Part shown: in pieces, positions 1 through 6,674 of the stretch
How the letters are laid out: each line of letters opens with the position of its first letter
How positions within the stretch are numbered: position 1 is the stretch's first letter
Source: an uncultured Brachyspira sp.
GTDB taxonomy: Bacteria > Cyanobacteriota > Vampirovibrionia > Gastranaerophilales > Gastranaerophilaceae
Direction: 5' to 3'
Assembly: GCA_900321895.1 (NCBI GenBank)
Contig: ONYB01000046.1
Coordinates: forward strand, 1-8,499
Length of the DNA stretch: 8,499 nt
Made by a program: the position numbers and the translations under genes
The notes under the pieces: generated by a model
Seen by the model: only the letters and a program-made list of their open reading frames with translations
Database searches by the model: none
What the model was told of the DNA's origin: nothing

Positions 1-12
1 AGGAGTGCTTTT

Positions 13-405
13 ATGAGAAAAAATATTATAACCGTTTTGTTGGTGCTTTTGTTACCGCTTGTTGCATACTTATTTATGACACATTCCGGTAACGAACCGA
101 TTAACGTCGCCGATGCCGGTCAAAACAAACCTCAAATTATTAAATTTACATCAACTATGTGTCTTGATTGTCAGGAAATGAATAAAATTATGAAAGAGGT
201 CTTTCCGCAATACAAAGATAGGATTGTTCTTGAGGAAATCTCCGTACAGGACGGCAAATCCTCTACTAATGCCAAAATCAAGAAGTACAACGTAACTCTT
301 GTTCCGACAATTATTATGATTGATTCTAACGGCAAACAGGTTAGAAGAATTGAGGGTGCTATCCCTAAAGAACAGATGATTATGTATTTAGAGGGCTTAA
401 AATAA
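13..405 (+). CDS. Membrane-anchored thioredoxin-like protein
   Basis: The 130-residue product has a hydrophobic N-terminal segment (about residues 5-22) behind the basic start MRKN. This fits a signal anchor or uncleaved signal peptide that places the rest outside the cytoplasmic membrane. There is no lipobox cysteine. The remainder is a small thioredoxin fold with the redox pair C50-L-D-C53 and the expected cis-proline P98 in LVPT, followed by the usual beta strands and final helix. The start is supported by AGGAG at 1-5, seven bases upstream of the ATG. CcdA follows 3 nt after the stop in the same frame, so the likely role is thiol-disulfide exchange on extracytoplasmic proteins using electrons supplied by CcdA. 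The target (apocytochrome c or other proteins) cannot be told from here. The promoter lies outside the window. Confidence 0.85.
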   Translation: MRKNIITVLLVLLLPLVAYLFMTHSGNEPINVADAGQNKPQIIKFTSTMCLDCQEMNKIMKEVFPQYKDRIVLEEISVQDGKSSTNAKIKKYNVTLVPTIIMIDSNGKQVRRIEGAIPKEQMIMYLEGLK

Positions 406-408
406 ATT

Positions 409-1113
409 ATGGAAAATTATATCGAACTCTTTACCGGTAATTCAAGTATAATACTTTTGTTCGGGCTTTCGTTTTTGGGCGGACTTGTCGCCTCTATTTC
501 ACCTTGCTCATTAGCTATGCTACCGATTATTATCGGCTACGTCGGCGGGTATTCCGAAGAAAAACCTTTCAAAACATTTACACAACTCATATTTTTTATT
601 ATGGGTACGGCAGTCGTATTCTCTATAATCGGTATACTGTGTGCAATCACCGGTAAAGTATTTGTTTCCGTAGGCGGAGCTTATTTCAGCCTGATTATCG
701 CAAGTATTGTGATGATTATGGGATTGAAACTCGTCGGATTTCTTGATTTTGAAATTCCGCTTTTGATAAAAGAGATGCCAAAAAATAACGGAACCGGAAC
801 TTTTCTTTATCCGTTTATTTTAGGCGGTTTTTTTGCACTTGCCGGAACTCCGTGTTCTACCCCGATTTTAGCGGCAATTATGGCATTCGCTTCTCTTAGT
901 GCAAGTTTAATTCAAGCTGTTATTATGTTATTCTTATTTTCGTTAGGACAAGGGCTAATTCTTGTACTTGCAGGAGTCTTAACCTCTAAATTAAAAACTT
1001 GGAAAAACTTCTACAAACTTTCAGACATTATGCTTAAATTAAGCGGATTTTTACTGATTTTAACTTCATTATATATTTTTTATAAGATTTTTACTCCACT
1101 CCTTGTAAAATAG
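409..1113 (+). CDS. ccdA: Cytochrome c biogenesis/thiol-reductant transporter CcdA
   Basis: This 234-residue polytopic membrane protein belongs to the CcdA/DsbD-beta family, which passes electrons from cytoplasmic thioredoxin through the membrane to extracytoplasmic thioredoxin-like partners. About six hydrophobic segments are visible (roughly residues 14-32, 34-46, 58-80, 88-112, 133-160, 165-190, with a last one near 208-228). The two redox cysteines are each in family motifs: C33 in SPCSLAMLP and C149 in GTPCSTP. The second motif resembles the cyanobacterial/plastid CcdA type as I recall it. The length is typical of short CcdA proteins. The ATG is 3 nt after the stop of the thioredoxin-like gene, and the only SD-like string is AGAGG at 390-394, rather far upstream, so translation is probably coupled. 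No cytochrome assembly genes (ccsA/ccsB) are next to it, so its partner is most simply the upstream gene product. Confidence 0.9.
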   Translation: MENYIELFTGNSSIILLFGLSFLGGLVASISPCSLAMLPIIIGYVGGYSEEKPFKTFTQLIFFIMGTAVVFSIIGILCAITGKVFVSVGGAYFSLIIASIVMIMGLKLVGFLDFEIPLLIKEMPKNNGTGTFLYPFILGGFFALAGTPCSTPILAAIMAFASLSASLIQAVIMLFLFSLGQGLILVLAGVLTSKLKTWKNFYKLSDIMLKLSGFLLILTSLYIFYKIFTPLLVK

Positions 1114-1131
1114 CCCTGTATGTAGTAAAAT
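1103..1131 (+). promoter_or_regulatory. Putative sigma-70-type promoter for ribH operon
   Basis: A -35-like TTGTAA (1103-1108, 4/6 to consensus) and a -10-like TAAAAT (1126-1131, 5/6) are separated by 17 bp, ahead of ribH. The -35 lies inside the end of ccdA. The sequence is AT-rich so a chance match is possible, and readthrough from ccdA could also serve ribH because no terminator with a U-run is seen between them. Confidence 0.4.
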
Positions 1132-1163
1132 ATAGTCAAATACAGGACTAAGGAGAAATTTTT

Positions 1164-1625
1164 ATGAAAACTTTTGAAGGGCAACTGGTTGCAAGCAATG
1201 AGAGATTTTGTATAATTGTTGCGAGATTTAACGATTTCATCGGCTCTAAACTCTTGGCAGGAGCTGTTGACGAACTAAAAAGACACGGTGTTGATGAAAA
1301 TAATATTGATATCGTTAAAGTTCCGGGAGCTTTTGAAATTCCTTTGTTGGCTTTGAAATGTGCAAAATCCGGTAAATACAACGCAATTATTACTCTTGGA
1401 GCTGTTATAAAAGGTTCAACTTCTCATTACGATTATGTTTGTGCAGAGTTGACAAAAGGTATTGCCCAAGTTGCCTTGCAAACAGAAGTTCCTGTTCTCT
1501 TCGGAGTTCTGACGACCGACAATATTGAGCAAGCAATAGAAAGAGCAGGCACAAAAGCAGGCAACAAGGGTGCTGAGGCTGCTAAATCCGCTATTGAAAT
1601 GGCAAATTTAATAAAAACAATTTAG
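1164..1625 (+). CDS. ribH: 6,7-dimethyl-8-ribityllumazine synthase
   Basis: RibH condenses 5-amino-6-ribitylamino-uracil with 3,4-dihydroxy-2-butanone 4-phosphate to make dimethylribityllumazine, the penultimate step of riboflavin synthesis. The product is cytoplasmic and usually assembles into pentamers or icosahedral shells. The 153 residues match the family length. Visible hallmarks are RFN with F22 (pyrimidine stacking), PGAFEIP (54-60), GAVIKGSTSHYDYV (79-92) with catalytic H88, and GVLTTDN (114-120) followed by ERAGTKAGNKG, where R127 binds phosphate. H88 and R127 fall at the same numbers as in the Bacillus enzyme. The start is fixed by AAGGAG at 1150-1155, eight bases before the ATG. 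No other rib gene is nearby, so the pathway is dispersed. There is no room for an FMN riboswitch in the 50-nt upstream gap. murQ begins 27 nt after the stop. Confidence 0.96.
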   Translation: MKTFEGQLVASNERFCIIVARFNDFIGSKLLAGAVDELKRHGVDENNIDIVKVPGAFEIPLLALKCAKSGKYNAIITLGAVIKGSTSHYDYVCAELTKGIAQVALQTEVPVLFGVLTTDNIEQAIERAGTKAGNKGAEAAKSAIEMANLIKTI

Positions 1626-1640
1626 TGTTGAGTTTATAAA

Positions 1641-1648
1641 AAGGGGGG
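1641..1648 (+). promoter_or_regulatory. G-rich ribosome binding site of murQ
   Basis: AAGGGGGG sits four bases before the murQ ATG at 1653. It is unlike the AAGGAG sites of the neighbouring ribH and hup genes. It can still pair in part with the anti-SD sequence, and it supports the chosen start, since no other good site lies close by. Confidence 0.5.
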
Positions 1649-1652
1649 TTCT

Positions 1653-2546
1653 ATGAGTGAGGCTATTACCGAATACCGTAACGAAAATACGAAAGACATT
1701 GACATTTTATCAACCATTGACATGGTTAGAAAAATGAACGAAGAGGACAAACTCGTTGCTCTTGCCGTTGAAGATGCGACACCTGAGATTGCTCAAGCTA
1801 TTGACTTGATTGCAAAACAATTTTTGAAGGGTGGAAAATTATTCTACTTTGGAGCGGGAACTTCAGGACGTTTGGGAATCCTTGATGCGTCAGAATGTCC
1901 TCCGACTTTCAGCACGGAACCAACTATGGTTCAGGGAATTATTGCAGGCGGCGACAATGCAATTAGAACTGCCGTTGAAGGAGCTGAAGATAATTTTGAA
2001 CAAGGTAAAAAGGATGCAGAAGTCTTAACCGCTAACGATGTCGCCGTTGTTATTTCCGCAAGCGGAAATCCTAAATATTTACTCGGAGTTTTGGCTTATG
2101 CTGAAGAAATCGGAGCAAAAACAATCGGCATAACTTGCAATTCTAAAGGACGAATTGCAGAAGAAGCAGGGCTTGTTATTTGTGCAGAGGTTGGGCCTGA
2201 AGTTATTGCAGGTTCTAGCAGACTAAAAGCAGGAACCGCTCAAAAGATGATTTTGAATATGCTTTCAACAGGTTCTATGATAAAAATCGGCAAAACTTAC
2301 GAAAACTTTATGATAGATTTGAAGGCAAATAACGAAAAACTAAAAGATAGAGCTATCAGAATAGTGGCTCAAATTACGGGTGTCCAATGCAGTGAAGCAC
2401 TTGCGGCACTTTTGAAATGTGATTGGGAAATCAAAACCGCAATAGTTACAATTATTATGAAACTTGATGCGGAAGAAGCTAGACTAGAATTAAGAAAACA
2501 CGGCGGGGTTTTGAGAAAATTAATCAAAACAAAACTTGCGGTGTAG
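1653..2546 (+). CDS. murQ: N-acetylmuramic acid 6-phosphate etherase
   Basis: MurQ cleaves the lactyl ether of MurNAc-6-phosphate to give GlcNAc-6-phosphate and D-lactate, feeding recovered cell wall sugar back into metabolism. The protein is a cytoplasmic SIS-domain lyase of 297 residues, essentially the family length (about 298 in E. coli). The signature run GAGTSGRLGILDASECPPTF spans residues 67-86. E81 and E112 align by position with the catalytic pair Glu83/Glu114 of the E. coli enzyme. ISASGNP (134-140) is the second SIS sugar-phosphate loop, and GPEVIAGSSRLKAGTAQK (181-198) is the other strong family motif. No murP-type PTS, anhMurNAc kinase or nagA lies in the window, so the substrate source is unknown. 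It is probably co-transcribed with ribH upstream and gpsA 13 nt downstream. Confidence 0.96.
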   Translation: MSEAITEYRNENTKDIDILSTIDMVRKMNEEDKLVALAVEDATPEIAQAIDLIAKQFLKGGKLFYFGAGTSGRLGILDASECPPTFSTEPTMVQGIIAGGDNAIRTAVEGAEDNFEQGKKDAEVLTANDVAVVISASGNPKYLLGVLAYAEEIGAKTIGITCNSKGRIAEEAGLVICAEVGPEVIAGSSRLKAGTAQKMILNMLSTGSMIKIGKTYENFMIDLKANNEKLKDRAIRIVAQITGVQCSEALAALLKCDWEIKTAIVTIIMKLDAEEARLELRKHGGVLRKLIKTKLAV

Positions 2547-2553
2547 GGGAGAG
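2545..2553 (+). promoter_or_regulatory. Ribosome binding site deciding the gpsA start
   Basis: The purine run AGGGGAGAG ends six bases before the ATG at 2560 and overlaps the murQ stop codon. It favours initiation at 2560 over the in-frame TTG at 2536. The TTG would add eight residues ahead of the MKLTVIGAG beginning that is normal for this family. Confidence 0.65.
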
Positions 2554-2559
2554 AAATAT

Positions 2560-3561
2560 ATGAAATTAACGGTAATAGGTGCAGGATGCTGGGGGCTAAC
2601 GCTTGCTTGGCTTTTGACGGATAATTTTGATGAAGTCACGGTTTGGGGCAGAGAACAGGATTTGTCGGAAGATTTAATCAAAAACAAACATGCTTCAAAA
2701 CCTCTTGAAGTACAACTTGCTGACAAGGTTGAAATTACGTCTGATTTAAAAGCAGCTATAAACGGTGCTGATATTATTTTAAATGTAGTTGCAACATCAG
2801 GTACGAGAAGTGTTTGCGAAAATTTAAAAATTTCAGGGATTAAATCGGAACAAATTCTTGTTAATGCGTCAAAAGGTATCGAATTACCGTCTTTAATGAG
2901 AATGAGTCAAGTTATAAAAGATGTTTTGCCTGACCAAACCCTTGCAATTCTTTCAGGGCCTACTCTTGCAAAAGAAGTTCTTGCCGGCAAACCTACTGCA
3001 GCTTGCGTTGCTTGTGAAGATATAAAAGTTGCAGAGTTTGTACAAAAGGCTTGCAATGTTCCGAACAGGTTCAGATTGTACACAAACAGCGATGTTATCG
3101 GGGTTGAGCTTGGCGGAAGTTTGAAAAACGTAATCGCTATTGCGTCGGGTTTTGCTCACGAAATGCAGTTGGGTGACAACTGTGCAGGCACTTTGTTAAC
3201 TCGTGGTATGGCAGAAATTGTTCGTGTAAGTATCAATCTTGGAGCAAACCCGTCTACCTTATATGGACTTTCCGGCATGGGCGACTTGATTGCGACATGT
3301 TCAAGCCCAATGTCAAGAAATTACACGGTTGGGAAATTTCTCGGTCAGGGCAAAAAGATTGATGATATTTTGAGGGAATTGGGCTCGGTTGCAGAGGGTG
3401 TAAAAACCTCAAAAGCAATCTGTGAACTTGCGAAAAAACTCGGAATTGAAGTTCCTGTTTCAAATGCAATTTACGAGGCAGTTTATACGGACATCACGCC
3501 AAAAGAACTTCTTGCAAAATTGATGAACAGAAAGCTGAAAGAGGAAGAGAGATACGTATAA
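2560..3561 (+). CDS. gpsA: NAD(P)-dependent glycerol-3-phosphate dehydrogenase
   Basis: GpsA reduces dihydroxyacetone phosphate to sn-glycerol 3-phosphate, the backbone for membrane phospholipids. The start at 2560 gives 333 residues, the usual size. The Rossmann dinucleotide motif is at the very N-terminus (GAGCWG, 7-12). Downstream come NASKGIE with K105, LSGPTLAKEV (131-140), GVELGGSLKNVIAIASG with the expected catalytic lysine K189, GDNCAGTLLTRG (205-216, substrate loop), and GLSGMGDLIATCSSPMSRN (236-254). VAEGVKT near the end is also typical. The C in GAGCWG replaces the more common S or A and should be tolerated. The stop codon is followed directly by the ricT ATG, so gpsA and ricT should share a transcript. 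Its company with murQ gives the operon an envelope-precursor flavour. Confidence 0.96.
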   Translation: MKLTVIGAGCWGLTLAWLLTDNFDEVTVWGREQDLSEDLIKNKHASKPLEVQLADKVEITSDLKAAINGADIILNVVATSGTRSVCENLKISGIKSEQILVNASKGIELPSLMRMSQVIKDVLPDQTLAILSGPTLAKEVLAGKPTAACVACEDIKVAEFVQKACNVPNRFRLYTNSDVIGVELGGSLKNVIAIASGFAHEMQLGDNCAGTLLTRGMAEIVRVSINLGANPSTLYGLSGMGDLIATCSSPMSRNYTVGKFLGQGKKIDDILRELGSVAEGVKTSKAICELAKKLGIEVPVSNAIYEAVYTDITPKELLAKLMNRKLKEEERYV

Positions 3562-4485
3562 ATGAAATATGCCGTCAGATATTTGAAAAACACTTTTTAC
3601 CCGCTGAATGTTCCGGAAGGCATTCACATAGAAGAAGGTCAGCTTGTAATCGTCCGTACGGAAAAAGGAGAAGAAGCTCTAAAAGTTGAACTTGTAAATC
3701 CAAAAATCGCAAAAATCTGGGAACATTCTAAAAACAAGCCGGCTCCGCTGAATTTGGAAAGAATCTGTTCACAACGTGACCTGCAAACTCTTGATGATAT
3801 TAAAAAAGAGGAGGTCACCTCGTTTTTCAAATGTCAGTCTCTCGTAAAGCAGCACAAGTTGAACATGAATTTGGTTCAATGTAGAATTACCTTTGACAGA
3901 AGAAAAATAACTTTTTACTATACAGCTCCCGAAAGGGTTGATTTCAGAGCTTTGTTAAAGGATTTGACGCAGGTTTTCACCAGAGTGAGAATTGATTTGA
4001 GGCACATCGGAGTTCGTGACGAAACCTCAATTCTTGATGGGGTCGGACTTTGTGGCAGACCTTTTTGCTGTTCTTCATTTTTGAGAAAATTTGCGACTAT
4101 CAACGTAAAACTTGCAAAAGATCAGGGAATGCCGATTGCTCCCGGAAAAATCTCGGGAACTTGCGGGAGATTGCTTTGTTGCCTGACTTATGAATATTCA
4201 AACTATATAGATGCCGCAAAAGGAATGCCTCCGGTAGGTTCATCCGTAATGACTCCTGACGGTTTGGGTAAAGTTTGTTACTTGCAGTTCTTGAACGGAA
4301 CTGTTTCTGTTAAAATGGAAGACGGCAAGACGAAGGAATTTGCAAAATCTGATATTGAAATGGTTGATGCGGATGTTAACGTAGAAATCGACATGCCTGT
4401 AATGAATAGAGCTTATGGCGATGATAGTGATGTTGATATCAAACAGCTCGAGGACGACAGAAACAGTTCAACAGGTAATGTTTAA
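3562..4485 (+). CDS. ricT: PSP1-domain protein, RicT (YaaT) family
   Basis: This 307-residue cytoplasmic protein matches the PSP1/RicT family. In Bacillus subtilis RicT joins RicA and RicF in an iron-sulfur complex that assists RNase Y in maturing certain mRNAs and affects sporulation, competence and biofilm regulation. The hallmark is a pair of similar cysteine motifs, C164-GRPF-C169-C170 and C201-GRLL-C206-C207, 37 residues apart, with the conserved stretches DRRKITFYYTA (112-122) and IGVRDE (149-154) before them. A small beta-rich segment follows (about 224-268), then an acidic, probably disordered tail (269-307). The ATG directly follows the gpsA TAA. The best SD-like strings (AGAGG 3540-3544, AGAGAG 3547-3552) lie inside gpsA, so translational coupling is likely. 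Neither ricA nor ricF is next to it, so whether a full complex exists in this organism is open. Confidence 0.9.
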   Translation: MKYAVRYLKNTFYPLNVPEGIHIEEGQLVIVRTEKGEEALKVELVNPKIAKIWEHSKNKPAPLNLERICSQRDLQTLDDIKKEEVTSFFKCQSLVKQHKLNMNLVQCRITFDRRKITFYYTAPERVDFRALLKDLTQVFTRVRIDLRHIGVRDETSILDGVGLCGRPFCCSSFLRKFATINVKLAKDQGMPIAPGKISGTCGRLLCCLTYEYSNYIDAAKGMPPVGSSVMTPDGLGKVCYLQFLNGTVSVKMEDGKTKEFAKSDIEMVDADVNVEIDMPVMNRAYGDDSDVDIKQLEDDRNSSTGNV

Positions 4486-4511
4486 ATTTTTTTAACAGTA
4501 ATTTTTTACAT

Positions 4512-4539
4512 AAGACCCCAAGTTTAAACTTGAGGTCTT
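4512..4539. terminator. Bidirectional terminator between ricT and apt
   Basis: The arms AAGACCCCAAGTTT (4512-4525) and AAACTTGAGGTCTT (4526-4539) pair over 14 positions with a single C/A mismatch, folding through the central TTTAAA. On the + strand the stem runs into TTTATTAATATTT. On the minus strand it runs into TATG and then a T-rich stretch. It sits 26 nt after the ricT stop and 28 nt past the end of apt, the right place to end both convergent transcripts. The U-tracts are imperfect. Confidence 0.75.
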
Positions 4540-4567
4540 TATTAATATTTGAGATTTATTGCCGAAT

Positions 4568-5101
4568 TTAGTATTTCAACATAGAAACAACTCTTCCGCA
4601 ATCCTCACCTAATTTTTCTCTGCCATTTAATTCACAAAGCTCGATTAAGAAAGCGATACCAACGAGGTTTGCACCTGCTTTTTTGATAAGCTTACAAGCT
4701 GCATTCGCAGTTCCGCCTGTTGCAAGTAAATCATCAACGATTAACACATTAGCACCTTTCGGAAAAGCGTCTTGGTGAATTTCAATTTTATCTGTACCGT
4801 ATTCAAGAGCATATTCTTGAGAATAAGTCGCAGCAGGTAATTTATTCGGTTTTCTGACCGGAACAAACCCTGCATTCATTTTATATGCCATTGGCATACC
4901 AAAGATAAATCCGCGGCTTTCGATACCTGCGATGTAGTCAATTTTTACATCTTTGAATTGGTCGCAAAGGTAATCTATCATTACTTTTAAGGTTTCAGCG
5001 TCGTTGAGGGCTGTTGTAATATCTCTGAAAAGTATACCTTTTTTCGGAAAATCCGCAACTTCTCTGATTTTACTTTTCACATCTAAAACTGTTTCTGTCA
5101 T
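4568..5101 (-). CDS. apt: Adenine phosphoribosyltransferase
   Basis: Apt converts adenine and PRPP to AMP and pyrophosphate in purine salvage, in the cytoplasm. The product has 177 residues, within the usual range. It shows the family N-terminal motif DFPKKGILFRDIT (17-29), ESRGFIFG (61-68), RKPNKLPA (83-90), YSQEYALEYG (93-102) and the PRPP-binding loop VLIVDDLLATGGTA (119-132) with the acidic pair D123/D124. The start is decided by AAGGAG (5114 down to 5109 on the minus strand), seven bases before the ATG. That ATG shares one base with the stop of the upstream glycosyltransferase (TAATG), so the two are translationally coupled. It ends against the shared hairpin at 4512-4539. The functional link to a glycosyltransferase is not obvious. 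Confidence 0.95.
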   Translation of the reverse strand: MTETVLDVKSKIREVADFPKKGILFRDITTALNDAETLKVMIDYLCDQFKDVKIDYIAGIESRGFIFGMPMAYKMNAGFVPVRKPNKLPAATYSQEYALEYGTDKIEIHQDAFPKGANVLIVDDLLATGGTANAACKLIKKAGANLVGIAFLIELCELNGREKLGEDCGRVVSMLKY

Positions 5102-6510
5102 TATTTTTCTCCTTTTTCAGCCAGTATTTGTTTTAATTTTTCTGTATATTCTTTTGTGTAACCTTTTGTTTTTTCAAGTTCTCGTCTGATGAAGGCTTTT
5201 ATGCTTGCCTCTTCTTCCATAACAAGCCCGTGTGCCGTTTTGCCCCATTTCATATCTTTCTTCATAAACAAGATTTTAAACCCGATAAAAAGCACGAGCG
5301 GAAACCATATTATGAAAAGATATACGGAAGTTTCCAAAGCCTCAAACGTAGCATCAAGTCTTGGCATAAAATCATATCGTCTGAGAGAATATCTTGCAGC
5401 AAGGAAAAATCCTATACCGATTGCAACTCCTATAATTATTGAAGAATAAAGAGTGTGAGGAGGTGCATCTTTTGCAAAAACCTTAAATGCTCTTATAATT
5501 ATTTCGATAATAAACCACAAAGGCATAATAAATTCGGAAATATATGCCATCATATCTAATCTTGCACGAAATGACATTTTTTTAGAAACAAGAGCAGCAC
5601 CTGAATATTCCAAATAACGGCGAATAGTACCTTCCAGCCAACGTCGTCTTTGTCGGAAAAGCGGAGCAAGATAAGCAATACCCTCTTCATATACAACCGC
5701 ATCAATGCAATAGCGGACATCCCAGCCTTTTATATGCAATCTTGTTGACATATCCAAATCATCAACAATCGTATAATTATTCCAACCGCCAATGTCCTCG
5801 ATAGCTTCTCTTTTAATAAGTTCACCGTTTCCACGGAGTTCAACCGCACCCTTGACGGAATCTCTGCCGACTTGAAAATATGTATCCATTGTATATTCAT
5901 TATTTTGGCAACGAGTTAAAATGTTTTGATTTTTGTTTCTGATAACTTTTCTTGCCTGAACTGCACCAACATCTTTCGGTTCTAAATCAGGTACAAGTTT
6001 TGACAAAAAGTCAGGCTCAACCGTAGCATCCGCATCAAACACCAGAACAGCATCACCACGAGCAATTTTGAATGCATCATTCAAAACTGCGGATTTCCCC
6101 GGAAAAGCGTCTTTTTCTCGAATAAGGGCCTTAACTTTGTCATGTTTTTTTTCTAAATCTTTTATAACAGAAGCTGTATTATCAGTACTTCTGTCATCAA
6201 TTACAATAACTTCAAAATTTTCATAAGTCATTTGCAATATATTTTCAACAGTATTCGAAATCACGCACTCTTCATTATGAGCAGGAATCATGACTGTTAC
6301 GAATGGTTTATAGTTTTCATTTATAACTTGCGGATATTTTTTAAGCTTTCTTTTTTTTAAATTGTAAGCAAGATTTGTAAATCCCGCATATATCGTCATA
6401 CAAACGCATAAAAAAGCTAAGCCCCAAATTGTATTAAAATAGCTTTGGAAAATATATATAAAAATGGCAAGCCCAAAAATTATGCTAAATAATATAAATC
6501 TTTCTTTCAT
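5101..6510 (-). CDS. Membrane glycosyltransferase, family 2 (BcsA/PgaC-like)
   Basis: This 469-residue membrane protein has a GT-A catalytic domain between two N-terminal membrane segments (about 5-22 and 27-45) and three C-terminal ones (about 323-345, 354-375, 393-418). This layout is typical of processive enzymes such as PgaC/IcaA, hyaluronan synthase or BcsA. Catalytic motifs are in order: IPAHNE (75-80), IDDRSTDNT (104-112) with D105/D106, DADA (159-162) for metal and nucleotide sugar, V249-D250-D251 where the family usually has TED, and Q287-RRR-W291 (QxxRW). The inferred role is polymerising or transferring a sugar for an exported or surface glycan. Sugar and product cannot be read from sequence. 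No PgaB/D, BcsB or export partner is nearby. A lysine- and glutamate-rich cytoplasmic tail (about 430-469) follows the last helix. The weak SD AAGGG lies eight bases before the ATG. It is the first gene of the operon with apt. Confidence 0.88.
   Translation of the reverse strand: MKERFILFSIIFGLAIFIYIFQSYFNTIWGLAFLCVCMTIYAGFTNLAYNLKKRKLKKYPQVINENYKPFVTVMIPAHNEECVISNTVENILQMTYENFEVIVIDDRSTDNTASVIKDLEKKHDKVKALIREKDAFPGKSAVLNDAFKIARGDAVLVFDADATVEPDFLSKLVPDLEPKDVGAVQARKVIRNKNQNILTRCQNNEYTMDTYFQVGRDSVKGAVELRGNGELIKREAIEDIGGWNNYTIVDDLDMSTRLHIKGWDVRYCIDAVVYEEGIAYLAPLFRQRRRWLEGTIRRYLEYSGAALVSKKMSFRARLDMMAYISEFIMPLWFIIEIIIRAFKVFAKDAPPHTLYSSIIIGVAIGIGFFLAARYSLRRYDFMPRLDATFEALETSVYLFIIWFPLVLFIGFKILFMKKDMKWGKTAHGLVMEEEASIKAFIRRELEKTKGYTKEYTEKLKQILAEKGEK
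5109..5114 (-). promoter_or_regulatory. apt ribosome binding site inside the glycosyltransferase gene
   Basis: Read on the minus strand this is AAGGAG, seven bases before the apt ATG and within the last codons of the glycosyltransferase. It is a strong SD and fixes the apt start at the TAATG overlap. Confidence 0.7.
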
Positions 6511-6555
6511 TCTTATTCCCTTGAAGTTTCTCGTGATAAAACCAATTACTGTAAT

Positions 6556-6564
6556 ATTGTACCA
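6556..6564 (-). promoter_or_regulatory. Putative extended -10 promoter for glycosyltransferase-apt
   Basis: On the minus strand the sequence reads TGG then TACAAT: a TGn extended -10 followed by a 5/6 match to TATAAT. No convincing -35 is present, and the spacer is a T-rich tract. A start of transcription near 6549 would leave a leader of about 40 nt before the ATG at 6510. The assignment rests only on the -10 and position. Confidence 0.4.
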
Positions 6565-6610
6565 AAAACTAAAAAAAAATAAAAACCGAAGGCATAATTA
6601 GGTTAAATTT

Positions 6611-6624
6611 TGTATCTAAATACA
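6611..6624. promoter_or_regulatory. Operator-like dyad in the divergent intergenic region
   Basis: TGTAT and ATACA form a perfect 5-bp inverted repeat around CTAA, midway between the divergent glycosyltransferase and hup promoters. The form (TGTA-N6-TACA) resembles a binding site for a dimeric regulator, but such short AT-rich dyads arise by chance. No regulator can be named. Confidence 0.2.
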
Positions 6625-6674
6625 TTAAACAGGGGTTTTTTGAAGGCGAAAAGTGTTAATTTTCGTTAAAATGC

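Noticed and set aside
1115..1146. CCTGTA/TACAGG inverted repeat as a terminator of ccdA
   Set aside because: The stem is only 6 bp with a 20-nt loop and is not followed by a T-run.
1114..1163. FMN riboswitch ahead of ribH
   Set aside because: The gap is 50 nt, far too short for the RFN element, and its conserved segments are absent.
1831..2028. Short + strand open frame inside murQ
   Set aside because: It is a frame-shifted reading within the conserved SIS domain of murQ, with no independent signals.
2536..2559. Upstream TTG start for gpsA adding eight residues
   Set aside because: It overlaps murQ and lacks an SD, and it puts residues before the normal MKLTVIGAG start. ATG 2560 has a purine-rich SD six bases upstream.
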